DNA from: Cyanobacteria bacterium UBA791
GTDB lineage: Bacteria; Cyanobacteriota; Vampirovibrionia; Gastranaerophilales; Gastranaerophilaceae
NCBI GenBank assembly: GCA_002297005.1
Contig: DBIX01000073.1
Coordinates: 1 to 46,482, forward strand
Direction of reading: 5' to 3'
Length of the DNA stretch: 46,482 nucleotides
In this document: piece after piece, positions 1 to 9,307 of the stretch
Layout: the number at the start of each line of letters is the position of its first letter
Numbering within the stretch: position 1 is the stretch's first letter
Notes under the pieces: model-generated
Database searches by the model: none
Told to the model about the DNA's origin: nothing
The model's input: the letters and a program-made list of their open reading frames with translations, nothing else
Translations under genes and position numbers: made by a program

Positions 1-51
1 CAATTTATATATCGACACTTTCAATTTCAAACTTTAGGATTTTAAAGTCTT

Positions 52-80
52 TTGTTACATTACGTTACATTTTATATGAT
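52..80 (+). promoter_or_regulatory. Probable leuCBA promoter with direct-repeat operator candidate
   Basis: A -35-like TTGTTA (52-57) and a -10-like TATGAT (75-80) are separated by 17 bases. The octamer GTTACATT occurs at 54-61 and again at 64-71, a 10-base period (one helical turn) lying from the -35 box to just before the -10. A regulator bound there would cover the promoter. The boxes and repeat are seen directly; their function is inferred. Confidence 0.5.
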
Positions 81-115
81 AAAATAGAGTAAAGAACACA
101 AAGGGAGTGAATTAT

Positions 116-1387
116 ATGTCAAAACGACCAATGACAATAACAGAAAAAATCTTTGCAAAGCACGCTGGATTAGAAAGCGTAAAAGCTGGGGATTTAATTA
201 CTGCAAAAGTTGATATTACTCTTGCTAACGATATTACTGGACCAGTTGCGATAAAAGAATTTAAGAAAATTGGTGCAGAAAAAGTTTTTGATAAAACAAG
301 AACAGTATTTGTTCCTGACCATTTTGTACCAAACAAAGATATAAAATCAGCTGAACAAGCAAAATATATGCGAGAATTTGTTAAAGAACAAGGAATAACA
401 AATTACTTTGAAGTTGGCAGAATGGGTATAGAACACGCTTTATTACCTGATATGGGTATTGTATGCTCAGGAGATTTAATCCTTGGTGCAGATTCACATA
501 CTTGTACTTACGGTGCTATTGGAGCATTTTCAACTGGTGTTGGCTCAACAGATTTAGCATGTGCAATGGCATCAGGTGAAACTTGGTTAAAAGTTCCTCC
601 CACAATAAAGGTTGAATTTAACGGTAAGCTTAACAAATGGGTTAGTGCAAAAGATTTAATCTTGTATTTGATTGGTAAAATTGGCGTTGACGGAGCTTTG
701 TATAAAACTCTTGAAATCGGGGGTTCTACAATCGCAGAACTTCCAATGGATGGACGTTTTACCATTTGCAATATGGCAATTGAAGCAGGAGCTAAAAACG
801 GCATAATAATTCCTGACGAAATTACAAAAAAATACGTTTCTGAAAGATGTAAAAGAGAATGCGTATTCTACACAAGCGACGAGGATGCAGAATACGAACA
901 AATTATAAAAATTGATGTAAGTGAAATCGAACCACAAGTTGCATTTCCTCACTTGCCTGAAAATACAAAACCAATTAGTCAGGTTGGAGATATAAAAATT
1001 CAACAAGCTGTAATTGGTAGCTGTACAAACGGTAGACTTTCAGATTTGAAAGTCGCATCAGAAATCTTAAAAGGTAGAAAAGTTCATCCTGATGTTAGAC
1101 TTATTGTTATTCCTGGAACTCAAGAAATCTATCTAAAAGCCGTAGAAAATGGATACGTTCAAGATATTATCAAAGCCGGCGGAGCAGTTTCTACTCCAAC
1201 TTGCGGACCTTGTCTTGGCGGTCACATGGGAATATTAGCAAAAGGTGAAAAAGCTATTTCTACAACAAATAGAAACTTTGTAGGAAGAATGGGTCATACA
1301 GAAAGTGAAATTTATTTAGCAAGTCCAGCAATTGCCGCAGCGAGTGCTGTTCTTGGTAAAATTGGTAGTCCTGAGGAGTTAAACTAA
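116..1387 (+). CDS. leuC: 3-isopropylmalate dehydratase large subunit
   Basis: Large subunit of the [4Fe-4S] isomerase that converts 2-isopropylmalate to 3-isopropylmalate in leucine synthesis; its small subunit is LeuD at 5340-5828. The three cluster cysteines are visible: C303 in GSCTNGR and C363/C366 in CGPCLGGHMG. At 423 aa it fits the shorter LeuC2/HacA-type rather than the roughly 470-aa enterobacterial type. I chose ATG 116 over the in-frame GTG 107 because AAGGGAG at 101-107 is then a Shine-Dalgarno at good spacing; the GTG would overlap that site. The stop shares a base with leuB (TAATG), so the two are probably translationally coupled. Homoaconitase activity is possible from sequence alone, but the leuB and leuA neighbours favour leucine synthesis. 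Confidence 0.95.
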   Translation: MSKRPMTITEKIFAKHAGLESVKAGDLITAKVDITLANDITGPVAIKEFKKIGAEKVFDKTRTVFVPDHFVPNKDIKSAEQAKYMREFVKEQGITNYFEVGRMGIEHALLPDMGIVCSGDLILGADSHTCTYGAIGAFSTGVGSTDLACAMASGETWLKVPPTIKVEFNGKLNKWVSAKDLILYLIGKIGVDGALYKTLEIGGSTIAELPMDGRFTICNMAIEAGAKNGIIIPDEITKKYVSERCKRECVFYTSDEDAEYEQIIKIDVSEIEPQVAFPHLPENTKPISQVGDIKIQQAVIGSCTNGRLSDLKVASEILKGRKVHPDVRLIVIPGTQEIYLKAVENGYVQDIIKAGGAVSTPTCGPCLGGHMGILAKGEKAISTTNRNFVGRMGHTESEIYLASPAIAAASAVLGKIGSPEELN

Positions 1388-2448
1388 TGAAGAAAATATG
1401 TGTTTTAAAAGGTGACGGTATCGGACCGGAAATTGTTAATCAAGCCGTAAAAGTTTTAAAAACTGTCGGAGAATTTGATTTTCAAGAAGAATTAATCGGT
1501 GGTTGTGCAATTGAAGAATTTGGTAAACCTTTACCTGATAAAACTTTAGCTACCGCAAAAGGCTCTGACGCTGTACTTTTAGGTGCAGTAGGAGATTGGA
1601 AATATGATAAATTAGACCCATCAATTAGACCGGAAAGAGCTTTGCTACAAATAAGAAAAGAATTAGGTTTATTCGCTAACTTAAGACCTGTAAAAGTTAT
1701 CAATGAACTTGCAATAAGCTCACCTCTAAAGGCTGAACTTGCAAGAGGAACAGATATTATGATTGTTAGAGAACTAACAGGCGGTATCTATTTTGGTGAA
1801 CCTAGAGGAACAGAAGTTAGAAATGGCGAAGAAACAGCTTACAACACTATGGTTTACTCCGTATCTGAAATTGAAAGAATTGCAAGGGTAGCTTTTGACT
1901 CAGCAATGAAAAGAAATAAACGAGTTTGCTCTGTAGATAAAGCAAACGTTTTAGATGTTTCTAGACTATGGAGAAGAGTTGTAACAGAGGTGTCTAAAGA
2001 TTATCCTGAAGTTGAATTAACTCACATGTACGTTGATAATGCATCAATGCAATTAATCGTAAACCCAAAACAATTTGACGTAATCGTAACAAGCAACTTG
2101 TTTGGTGATATTTTATCAGACGAGGGTTCAGTTATTTCAGGTTCTTTAGGATTATTACCAAGTGCAAGTTTAACCGCAAAAGGTCCTGGCATGTTTGAGC
2201 CTTGCCACGGTTCAGCACCGGATATGAAAGGAATGGACAAGGCAAATCCGATTGCAACAATTTTATCAGCAGCTATGTTATTAAAATATGGATTGAACAT
2301 GCAAGAAGAAGCTAACAAAATCGAAAATGCCGTAGATAAAGTAATTAAAGACGGTTACAGAACAGAAGATATTTATCGTGGAGTTAGCAACGAAATCTTA
2401 GTTGGAACAGAAGAAATGGGCGATTTAATCGTTGAAAGGATTAAATAA
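1387..2448 (+). CDS. leuB: 3-isopropylmalate dehydrogenase
   Basis: NAD-dependent oxidative decarboxylation of 3-isopropylmalate to 2-oxoisocaproate in the cytoplasm. The 353-aa length is normal. Family marks are the N-terminal GDGIGPEIV, the substrate-binding RELTGGIYFGEPRG, the catalytic lysine region VDKANVL, the metal-binding segment SNLFGDILSDE, and the NAD-binding GSAPDMKGMDKANP. It overlaps leuC and leuA by one base at each end (TAATG), placing it in a tightly coupled leuCBA operon. Isocitrate or homoisocitrate dehydrogenase relatives share the fold, but the operon makes LeuB the best call. Confidence 0.95.
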   Translation: MKKICVLKGDGIGPEIVNQAVKVLKTVGEFDFQEELIGGCAIEEFGKPLPDKTLATAKGSDAVLLGAVGDWKYDKLDPSIRPERALLQIRKELGLFANLRPVKVINELAISSPLKAELARGTDIMIVRELTGGIYFGEPRGTEVRNGEETAYNTMVYSVSEIERIARVAFDSAMKRNKRVCSVDKANVLDVSRLWRRVVTEVSKDYPEVELTHMYVDNASMQLIVNPKQFDVIVTSNLFGDILSDEGSVISGSLGLLPSASLTAKGPGMFEPCHGSAPDMKGMDKANPIATILSAAMLLKYGLNMQEEANKIENAVDKVIKDGYRTEDIYRGVSNEILVGTEEMGDLIVERIK

Positions 2449-3959
2449 TGCAAACTAAACCGTTTTTCTATGATATTACATTAAGAGATGGCAACCAAGC
2501 TTTAAGAAAGCCTTGGAACTTGGAAGAAAAAGAAATCATTTTCAAAAAACTTATTGAACTTGGCGTTCAAGGTATTGAAGTCGGTTTTCCAAACGCAAGT
2601 GAAATGGATTTTGAAGCAGTTGAGCATCTATCTGAAATAGCTCCTGACAATGTAATAATTTCAGCTCTTGCAAGATGTGTTGAAACTGATATTAGAAAAG
2701 CTGCAGAAGCTATTAAAAAAGCTCCTAGACCACGTATTCATACTTTTATGGCAATGAATCCTTTAGGAATTGAATACGTTATCAAAAAGCCTTTATCAGA
2801 AATAAAAGAAATTTGTATCAAGGCAGTAAAGCTTGCTAAATCGCTTTTGCCAGAAAACGGTGATGTTGAATTTTCAGTAGAACACTTTGGGGATTGTGTT
2901 GAAAATATTGATGAAGTTATAGAAGCCTTAAAAGAGATTGTAGAGGCTGGGGCAACAACTATTAATCTGCCAAACACAGTAGAACGTTTTAGACCACAAA
3001 CTTTTGTGAATATGGTTAAAAAGGTAAAAGAAGCTTTACCAGAAAACATTGTTATTTCTGTTCATTGTCACAATGACTTGGGTATGGCAACTGCAACAAC
3101 GGTTGAAAGTTATTTTGCAGGAGCAACTCAACTTGAATGCAGCTTAAATGGGCTTGGCGAACGTTCAGGAAATACAAACATGTATGAAGTCGCAGTAACT
3201 CTTTATAACTCAGGAGTAGAAGTTCCACTAAATATGGAAACTATTTATGAAACAGCTCTACTAACATCAGAAATGGCAAATGTTCCTATTTGGGAAAAAG
3301 CACCATTGATTGGTTATGACGCACTTGCTCACCGTAGCGGTATTCACCAAGACGGAGTTGCAAAAACAAAACATCTTAAAAAAGGTGCTTATAGAGCCTT
3401 TAATCCTGAATTAATTGGTAGGGGCAATGATGAATTATTAGAATTTACAAGCCAATCAGGTAAAACAGCTCTTTATGAAATTCTTAATGGCACTCCGTAC
3501 AAGATTTCTATGCAAGAAGCAATTTATTTATCACATTTTGCTAAAGAAAAAGCAGAAGCTATCGGAAACCTTTCAACAGAACAACTTATTGATTTATATT
3601 TAAACGAAATTTGTGATGTTAAAGGCGATTTTGAGTTAACAGATTTTAGAAAAATTGATTCAGATAGATTTAATTTGAGTTTTAAACATAATGGCGAAGA
3701 ATTTGACATTATTGCAAAAGGCAATGGACCTATCGAGGGATGTATCAACGCTTTGAAAAAAACTGGCTTTGATATTAAATTAATCAATTACGAACAAAAA
3801 ACTATCGAAGCTTTAAAAGGAGAAGAGGCTGAAGCGATGAGTATTATGCATTTTGACAATAATTGTAGAGGAACTCTTATTGCAAGAGCAATTAATAAAT
3901 CTACAGCTGAAGCCAATGTTAAAGCTATATTTAACGGTTTAAATTTAATGAGTAAATAA
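2448..3959 (+). CDS. leuA: 2-isopropylmalate synthase
   Basis: Claisen condensation of acetyl-CoA with 2-oxoisovalerate, the committed leucine step. The N-terminal TIM-barrel has the DRE-TIM signature LRDGNQAL near residues 12-19, the metal motif HCHNDLG, and the NGLGERSGN segment; AHRSGIHQDG follows the barrel. The C-terminal 110 or so residues (from about 390, with GNGPIEGCINAL and a terminal RGTLIARAI) match the LeuA dimer/allosteric domain that binds leucine, so feedback inhibition is likely. DGNQAL resembles type-2 LeuA more than the DGEQ of type-1, although 503 aa is short for type 2. Homocitrate and citramalate synthases were considered; the coupling to leuC and leuB argues against them. 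Confidence 0.9.
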   Translation: MQTKPFFYDITLRDGNQALRKPWNLEEKEIIFKKLIELGVQGIEVGFPNASEMDFEAVEHLSEIAPDNVIISALARCVETDIRKAAEAIKKAPRPRIHTFMAMNPLGIEYVIKKPLSEIKEICIKAVKLAKSLLPENGDVEFSVEHFGDCVENIDEVIEALKEIVEAGATTINLPNTVERFRPQTFVNMVKKVKEALPENIVISVHCHNDLGMATATTVESYFAGATQLECSLNGLGERSGNTNMYEVAVTLYNSGVEVPLNMETIYETALLTSEMANVPIWEKAPLIGYDALAHRSGIHQDGVAKTKHLKKGAYRAFNPELIGRGNDELLEFTSQSGKTALYEILNGTPYKISMQEAIYLSHFAKEKAEAIGNLSTEQLIDLYLNEICDVKGDFELTDFRKIDSDRFNLSFKHNGEEFDIIAKGNGPIEGCINALKKTGFDIKLINYEQKTIEALKGEEAEAMSIMHFDNNCRGTLIARAINKSTAEANVKAIFNGLNLMSK

Positions 3960-3962
3960 GAT

Positions 3963-5339
3963 ATGAAAAAGAAAATAGGATTATTCTTATTTTTTACAGT
4001 ATATCTGCTAATTATAATATTTAGATTAGCAAATCATTTTCCGTGGTTTGACGAAGCTCATGCATGGATAATTGCACAAGAAGCACCATTAAACCAATTA
4101 CTTTCCGTAATCAGAGCAGAAGGACACCCGTTTTTATGGTATTTTATACTAATGCCATTTGCAAAGACAAAATTTTTATATCCATACTCGATGTATTTTT
4201 TTAATACAGGATTTCTTCTCATTGCAATATACGTTTTATGGAAGAACGCACAGTTTAATACGCTAACAAAAATGTTAATTACTCTATCATACCCATTTTT
4301 TGCACTATATCCGATTATCGCAAGAAACTATTCAATAGGTATATTTTTATTATTCCTTTTAACTGCATATTTTAAGGATAAATTTAAACATCCAATTTTA
4401 TACTCAATATGTATTTTATTGTGTTTAAACAGCTCTCTTATGGCATTTTTCGGAGCAAGCCTATTTGCTGGAATATTTTTATACAAAACAATAAAAAAGA
4501 ATGCAATAAGACAAAACCTTTACGGAATACTTATCATTATATTTGGATTTATCCTTTTTGCAGTACAATTCTGTAGCAAGTCCACAGCTATAAAATTGTC
4601 ATTAAATTCAAATCTAGAAATACTTTCTAACTTATTCATCAAAGGTTCGCTTGATATGAACATCTTGATACTTTTAGGATTTTCAATAGCAACCGTTTAT
4701 TACTTGATAAAAAATAAACAATGGTTATCAACTATATTTTTAGGCTTTACTTACCTTTGTCTAATAGTGACATTTGTGTTCATATATCCAGCAGGAATTT
4801 GGCATAGCTATTTTTATTATGTGTATTTTATTATTGCAATATGGCTAACTAACAGCAACACAAACCGTTTTGGAAATATTTTATTATGCATCATAAGTTT
4901 TCTGCTAATTTTTAATTATCCAACCTCAGCTATAGCTAAGACTTTGTATGGAAATAAGGGGCTTACAATCTATAAAACAATCATACAAGACGATACGCTT
5001 AAAAATGCACAACTAATACACAACAACGGAGATGTTTACACAATTCTACCGCTTGCAAAAAATAATAATATAAATCTTGTAAATTACTGCAATAACAATA
5101 ACTACGACCTTAAAACAATAAAAGCTGATAATAAAATTTGCAAACACGACGACGGCATTAACCAAGCACGTGGACATTTTAAAGAATTTGCGAACGTCAT
5201 TGATAAGCAATCAATCTTAATCACTACAGATAGATACGATGCAAACAAATACATAATTTCAGACCAAAAAACTACACTTTACTTTGAAAAATACAAATGT
5301 AAAGACGGATTTTGTTACTGGAAAATCTATAAATTTTAA
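3963..5339 (+). CDS. Multi-pass membrane protein, GT39/PMT-like glycosyltransferase
   Basis: A 458-aa integral membrane protein with about nine or ten hydrophobic segments and a soluble C-terminal domain of roughly 120 residues. WFDEAHAW near residue 29, in the first extracytoplasmic loop, carries the acidic pair typical of C-type (GT39/PMT/ArnT-like) glycosyltransferases that use polyprenyl-phosphate sugars. The following EGHPFLWYFI also fits the family. Donor and acceptor cannot be read from sequence. It begins three bases after leuA stops and has no clear Shine-Dalgarno of its own, so it is probably co-transcribed with leuCBA although nothing links it to leucine. Its stop abuts that of convergent leuD with no spacer and no terminator. 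Confidence 0.65.
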   Translation: MKKKIGLFLFFTVYLLIIIFRLANHFPWFDEAHAWIIAQEAPLNQLLSVIRAEGHPFLWYFILMPFAKTKFLYPYSMYFFNTGFLLIAIYVLWKNAQFNTLTKMLITLSYPFFALYPIIARNYSIGIFLLFLLTAYFKDKFKHPILYSICILLCLNSSLMAFFGASLFAGIFLYKTIKKNAIRQNLYGILIIIFGFILFAVQFCSKSTAIKLSLNSNLEILSNLFIKGSLDMNILILLGFSIATVYYLIKNKQWLSTIFLGFTYLCLIVTFVFIYPAGIWHSYFYYVYFIIAIWLTNSNTNRFGNILLCIISFLLIFNYPTSAIAKTLYGNKGLTIYKTIIQDDTLKNAQLIHNNGDVYTILPLAKNNNINLVNYCNNNNYDLKTIKADNKICKHDDGINQARGHFKEFANVIDKQSILITTDRYDANKYIISDQKTTLYFEKYKCKDGFCYWKIYKF

Positions 5340-5828
5340 CTATTTAATACCTAGTTTAGCTTTTGTATAATTAATTAAGCCACCGCATTCGATTAAATCT
5401 TTAATTGAACCTGTATAAGCTGTTGTGTGGTATTCTTTTCCTGTAGTAAGATTTTTAATTATACCATTTTGAACATCCACATCCAACTCATCAGTAGGTT
5501 TTACTTCGTCTTGAATTTCATTGTTTTCAAGAATAACTAAACCAATATTAATTGAATTTCTAAAGAAAATTCTAGCAAAAGATTTTGCAATAACAGCTTT
5601 AATACCAGAGGCTTTAATAGCAATAGGGGCGTGTTCACGAGAAGAGCCACAACCAAAGTTTTCACCAGCAACAATAATATCGCCAGCTTGAACTTCTTTT
5701 GCAAAGTCTTTATCAATATCTTCCATACAATGTGAGGCCAATTCTTTCTCATCAGTTGTATTCAAATATCTAGCAGGAATAATTACATCCGTATCAACAT
5801 TATCTTTATAAATCCAAGTTCTAGTCAT
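5340..5828 (-). CDS. leuD: 3-isopropylmalate dehydratase small subunit
   Basis: Swivel-domain partner of LeuC. The motif GENFGCGSSREHAP and the RIFFRNSINIGL segment are diagnostic. With 162 aa it is LeuD2-sized, matching the short LeuC2-type large subunit. The open frame extends 19 codons further upstream, but ATG 5828 starts the conserved MTRTWIYKDNVDTD and has GAGGAT just upstream. The start overlaps the end of the upstream GGDEF/EAL gene by 8 bases (5821-5828), which implies translational coupling. leuD is therefore separated from leuCBA, transcribed against it, and lies in the aroF operon. Confidence 0.93.
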   Translation of the reverse strand: MTRTWIYKDNVDTDVIIPARYLNTTDEKELASHCMEDIDKDFAKEVQAGDIIVAGENFGCGSSREHAPIAIKASGIKAVIAKSFARIFFRNSINIGLVILENNEIQDEVKPTDELDVDVQNGIIKNLTTGKEYHTTAYTGSIKDLIECGGLINYTKAKLGIK

Positions 5829-8121
5829 TACATATATCCTCATCATTACCAATAGTCTTTTTAAATACAAAAGCTTCAAAATCAACTACACACATTGGTC
5901 TTGAATGTACAAAACCTTGCATATAATCAAATTCGACTTTCTTCATAAAGTCTAATTCCATATCAGTTTCTATACCAATAGCAACTGCCTTTGCGTATAC
6001 TGAATTAACAAGAGTTTTCATATCTTTTAAAATATTCTTACCTCTATCAGTCATTATTAAATTTTTAACAAAATCCTTGTTAAATTTCACGTTATCAAAC
6101 GTAAAATCATTCAATATATTTATTGCTGAATATGATTTTCCAAAATTATCTAAGGAAACTGAAAAACCATACTTTTTCAAGTCAGAAATCACTTTACGAA
6201 TATATTTTTTATTTTCAAACACTATATTCTCATTAATTTCAAAGTTGATAAGTTTTGTAGGAACTTTGTACATATCAGTCATTGAGAACATCATATCTGC
6301 AAATCTTGGATTTGAAATATCTAAGCCTGAAAGATTTATAGATATTGGAAGAGGTTCAACAGAATAATTAATCCATTTGCTAATCAATTTGCAAACTTGC
6401 TCAATAACATTTTGGTCTAAATAAGTAATAAATGAATTTTTCTCAAAAACATTTAAAAATTTATTTGGCAACATCAAACCTTTTTCAGGATGATTCCAAC
6501 GAACAAGAGCTTCTGCCCCAACAATATCTTTTGTCAAAACATCTACTTGAGGTTGTAGATAAATTACAAATTGATTTTGATTTAGAGCAAAATACATCTC
6601 ATTTTCAATATCTTTTGCCTTTTCAACCTCATCAATTAATTCTTTCGTGAAAAAGGCATAATTCACTTCAGACTCATCATTTAAAGTCTTTTTAGACATT
6701 AAAGCTCTATCAATCATAGTTTCAACTTCCATCGTAAAATCAGGAATATTATAAACCCCAAATCGTGGAAGTAATTTTACGTTCAATTTGTATTCGCCGA
6801 TTGCACGAGTAACATTGTTTATAAAAGATATAATCTTTTCATCTCTTTTGTAATTAAATAAAATTGCAAAATAATCAGACATTATTCTTGCACTAATACC
6901 GTCTTTTTCTAAAAACCATCTAATAGTTTCCGAAATATCTTTTAAAACCTCATTACCTTTGGTTGTATCATACAATTGATTAATAATTTTAAAGTTTTCA
7001 ATATCCATCAAAATCATTGCATACTTATCATCTTCTTTTGCATTTAAAAGCTTGCTAGAAACTTCTAGGAAAAATTTTGATTTGTTATAACCATCTGTCA
7101 CATCATCATACAACGCCCATTTCATGACAGTTTTCGTTGATTTTTTGCTAAGTAGTCCATATATTTTTAAAATAACAAATATAAATAAAACTAAAGCGAC
7201 TAATGCTCCAATGATATAACATATATATTTTATAGAAGTTATATCTAATTTAATATTAGACATATTCATAAAACTTACGCTCTTCAAATCAGAAAATATC
7301 ATAACAAGTTTATAATCAGAAAACTCAAGACCTGAAACTGTAATTAGAGTATCATCCAACATTTTTGCAGAATACCACTTTGTATTAACACCATTATATT
7401 GTTTTAACAAATGGTTTTCTGAAATATTACCCTTACTAAAATATGGTAATTGACTAAGAGAGCCGATATTAATGTTTTCTGGTTTTTGTAAATATATGAC
7501 ACCATCGGTATCAACCAAATACATCGTAAAATTAAATGATGATGAAACTTTATCAAAGGCATTTTTAATATCATCAAGATTTTTTTCACCAAGAATAACA
7601 CCAACAACCCTTCCTTCTGAATTTTTAACAGGAACAGAAACATCAAGAAAACCTTGTGCTGAGTCATAAGCTACACAATAAGAGTTATTTATAGAATATG
7701 AAAAGCATTGATTATCTGCTAAATTAACAGCAGACATTGTTTGTGTTGAATAATCATACTTATAACCACTTGCATCTTCATTCAAATAAGTAATTTTTTG
7801 AAACGAATGTTTTGTTTTAATATTAGTAAAAAAAGTGTTTACATTCTCTAAAGTAGCCAAATCAGGATTATCTTTTACCAAACTTGCAGTCACGTCCAAC
7901 ATCTTTAAATCTTCATCAAATTGTTTGTTAATTTGCATTGATAAAGATGCAATAGTTTTCTTTGCAGATTTGCTAATTGCATTTTTGTTAGAATTTAAGC
8001 ACGCAAATAATCCTGCACAACCCAAAATTACAAGAATAAGAAAAACCGCAAATACAATAGCCCAAAATTTGTTCTTTTTCTTATTTTGCTCTTTCAATGA
8101 TAATGCAACACTCATAGCCAT
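5821..8121 (-). CDS. Membrane Cache sensor with degenerate GGDEF and EAL domains
   Basis: A 766-aa inner-membrane sensor. It has a TM segment at about 19-41, an extracytoplasmic Cache-like sensor at about 45-290, a second TM at about 299-321, GGDEF at about 335-490 and EAL at about 505-745. The GGDEF signature is replaced by MSDYF (414-418), so cyclase activity is not expected. In EAL, E537, N596, E628, D658, K679 and Q735 are present, but the second Asp of DDFG is N659 and the first Glu of the AEGVE motif is I715. Those positions are needed for phosphodiesterase activity in characterised EAL enzymes, so the protein probably binds c-di-GMP or signals by contact. It sits between aroF (5-base gap) and leuD (8-base overlap). 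Start ATG 8121 has AAAAAGG upstream; an in-frame ATG at 8115 is possible. Confidence 0.85.
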   Translation of the reverse strand: MAMSVALSLKEQNKKKNKFWAIVFAVFLILVILGCAGLFACLNSNKNAISKSAKKTIASLSMQINKQFDEDLKMLDVTASLVKDNPDLATLENVNTFFTNIKTKHSFQKITYLNEDASGYKYDYSTQTMSAVNLADNQCFSYSINNSYCVAYDSAQGFLDVSVPVKNSEGRVVGVILGEKNLDDIKNAFDKVSSSFNFTMYLVDTDGVIYLQKPENINIGSLSQLPYFSKGNISENHLLKQYNGVNTKWYSAKMLDDTLITVSGLEFSDYKLVMIFSDLKSVSFMNMSNIKLDITSIKYICYIIGALVALVLFIFVILKIYGLLSKKSTKTVMKWALYDDVTDGYNKSKFFLEVSSKLLNAKEDDKYAMILMDIENFKIINQLYDTTKGNEVLKDISETIRWFLEKDGISARIMSDYFAILFNYKRDEKIISFINNVTRAIGEYKLNVKLLPRFGVYNIPDFTMEVETMIDRALMSKKTLNDESEVNYAFFTKELIDEVEKAKDIENEMYFALNQNQFVIYLQPQVDVLTKDIVGAEALVRWNHPEKGLMLPNKFLNVFEKNSFITYLDQNVIEQVCKLISKWINYSVEPLPISINLSGLDISNPRFADMMFSMTDMYKVPTKLINFEINENIVFENKKYIRKVISDLKKYGFSVSLDNFGKSYSAINILNDFTFDNVKFNKDFVKNLIMTDRGKNILKDMKTLVNSVYAKAVAIGIETDMELDFMKKVEFDYMQGFVHSRPMCVVDFEAFVFKKTIGNDEDICND

Positions 8122-8126
8122 AAGCG

Positions 8127-9191
8127 TTATACCTTTTTATTAGCTTCCATTTCTGCTTTTAAAAGCTTATTATCATAATCAATTCTGCCTATTAATTTAT
8201 TAATTCTCTTAATAACTTCTTTGAATTGATCAATCGGTAAACTTTGAGCTCCATCTGAAGATGCATTTTCAGGGTCATGATGAACTTCCATCATAATACC
8301 ATGTGCACCAGCAATCAAAGCAGCTTTTGCCATTGGCTCAATTAAATATCTTCTACCAGTACCGTGAGATGGATCAACGATAATTGGCAAATGTGAATAT
8401 TTTCTAATTACTGGAACAGCTGATAAATCAAGAGTATTTCTTGTAAATGTATCATCAAAAGTTCTTATACCTCTTTCACAAAGAATAACTCTTTCGTTAC
8501 CATTACACATAATGTGTTCAGCCGCTAATAGAAATTCTCTAATTGTACTTGCTAAACCTCTTTTTAAAAGAACAGGTTTATTGCATTTACCAACAGCTTT
8601 TAATAATTTAAAGTTCTGCATGTTTCTAGCACCGATTTGAATTAAATCCGCATAATTCGCAATCATATCAACATCTGAGCTATCCATAACTTCTGTAACA
8701 ACAAGAAGTCCAGTTTTCTCTCTTGCTCTTGCAAGATATATTAAAGCTTTTTCTTCAAGTCCTTGGAAATCATAAGGGCTAGTTCTTGGTTTAAAAGCAC
8801 CGCCTCTTAAGAATTGACAGCCATATTCTTTTGCTGCTTGAGCAACTTGTAATAAACCATCAAAATCTTGTTCAACAGAACATGGACCAACCATCATAAC
8901 AGGTCTTTCTAAACCACCGATTTTAACACCATTATCAAATTCAATAACAGTATCTTCTGGGTGACTTTCTCTTGATGCTAGTTTATAAGGTTCTTGGATA
9001 AGCTTAACTTTTCTTACACCCTCTAAACTACCAATCGCATGTGGGTCAACAAGACGTTTATCACCAATTGCAGCGATAACTGTCATAACATCACCCTTAT
9101 TTAAAACAATTCTAAAACCTTTTTTTTCTAAACTCTTAACAACTCTATCTATGTTTTCTTGAGGTGTTCCAGGTTCCATAATTATAATCAT
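8127..9191 (-). CDS. aroF: 3-deoxy-7-phosphoheptulonate (DAHP) synthase, type I-beta
   Basis: Condenses phosphoenolpyruvate with erythrose 4-phosphate, the first shikimate-pathway step. An N-terminal ferredoxin-like regulatory domain (about 1-70) precedes the barrel, as in Thermotoga-type enzymes where it mediates feedback by aromatic amino acids. Barrel motifs include GPCSVE, FKPRTSPYDFQG and DPSHGTGRR. The 354-aa length is normal. ATG 9191 is preferred because GAGGAAATTTTT precedes it; ATG 9179 is an alternative. It leads a three-gene leftward operon with the Cache/GGDEF/EAL protein and leuD. Confidence 0.93.
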   Translation of the reverse strand: MIIIMEPGTPQENIDRVVKSLEKKGFRIVLNKGDVMTVIAAIGDKRLVDPHAIGSLEGVRKVKLIQEPYKLASRESHPEDTVIEFDNGVKIGGLERPVMMVGPCSVEQDFDGLLQVAQAAKEYGCQFLRGGAFKPRTSPYDFQGLEEKALIYLARAREKTGLLVVTEVMDSSDVDMIANYADLIQIGARNMQNFKLLKAVGKCNKPVLLKRGLASTIREFLLAAEHIMCNGNERVILCERGIRTFDDTFTRNTLDLSAVPVIRKYSHLPIIVDPSHGTGRRYLIEPMAKAALIAGAHGIMMEVHHDPENASSDGAQSLPIDQFKEVIKRINKLIGRIDYDNKLLKAEMEANKKV

Positions 9192-9290
9192 AAAAATTTC
9201 CTCTTCCTAAGTATTGCTATTAATAAAATGATAACACAAAAAATTTTTCAACAAGTGAAAACCCTAGTAAATATGAAGTTTTTTATTATA

Positions 9291-9307
9291 TGTTACGAAT
9301 TGTAACA
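9291..9307. promoter_or_regulatory. Inverted repeat TGTTAC-n5-GTAACA at putative aroF promoter
   Basis: A perfect 6-base inverted repeat with a 5-base spacer. Read leftward, it lies immediately upstream of TATAAT (9290-9285), so a regulator bound here would cover the promoter of the aroF - sensor - leuD operon. The half-site GTTAC also forms the direct repeat at the leuC promoter. The site is seen in the sequence; the operator role is inferred. Confidence 0.4.

Noticed and set aside
107..109. GTG start for leuC
   Set aside because: It would overlap the Shine-Dalgarno AAGGGAG that sits correctly for ATG 116.
656..1006. Leftward open frames inside leuC (and similar ones inside most genes)
   Set aside because: They are antisense shadows of well-conserved genes, lack ribosome-binding sites and have low-complexity products typical of AT-rich complements.
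2448..3959. Citramalate or homocitrate synthase
   Set aside because: The gene overlaps leuB in a leuCBA operon and has a LeuA-type C-terminal regulatory domain.
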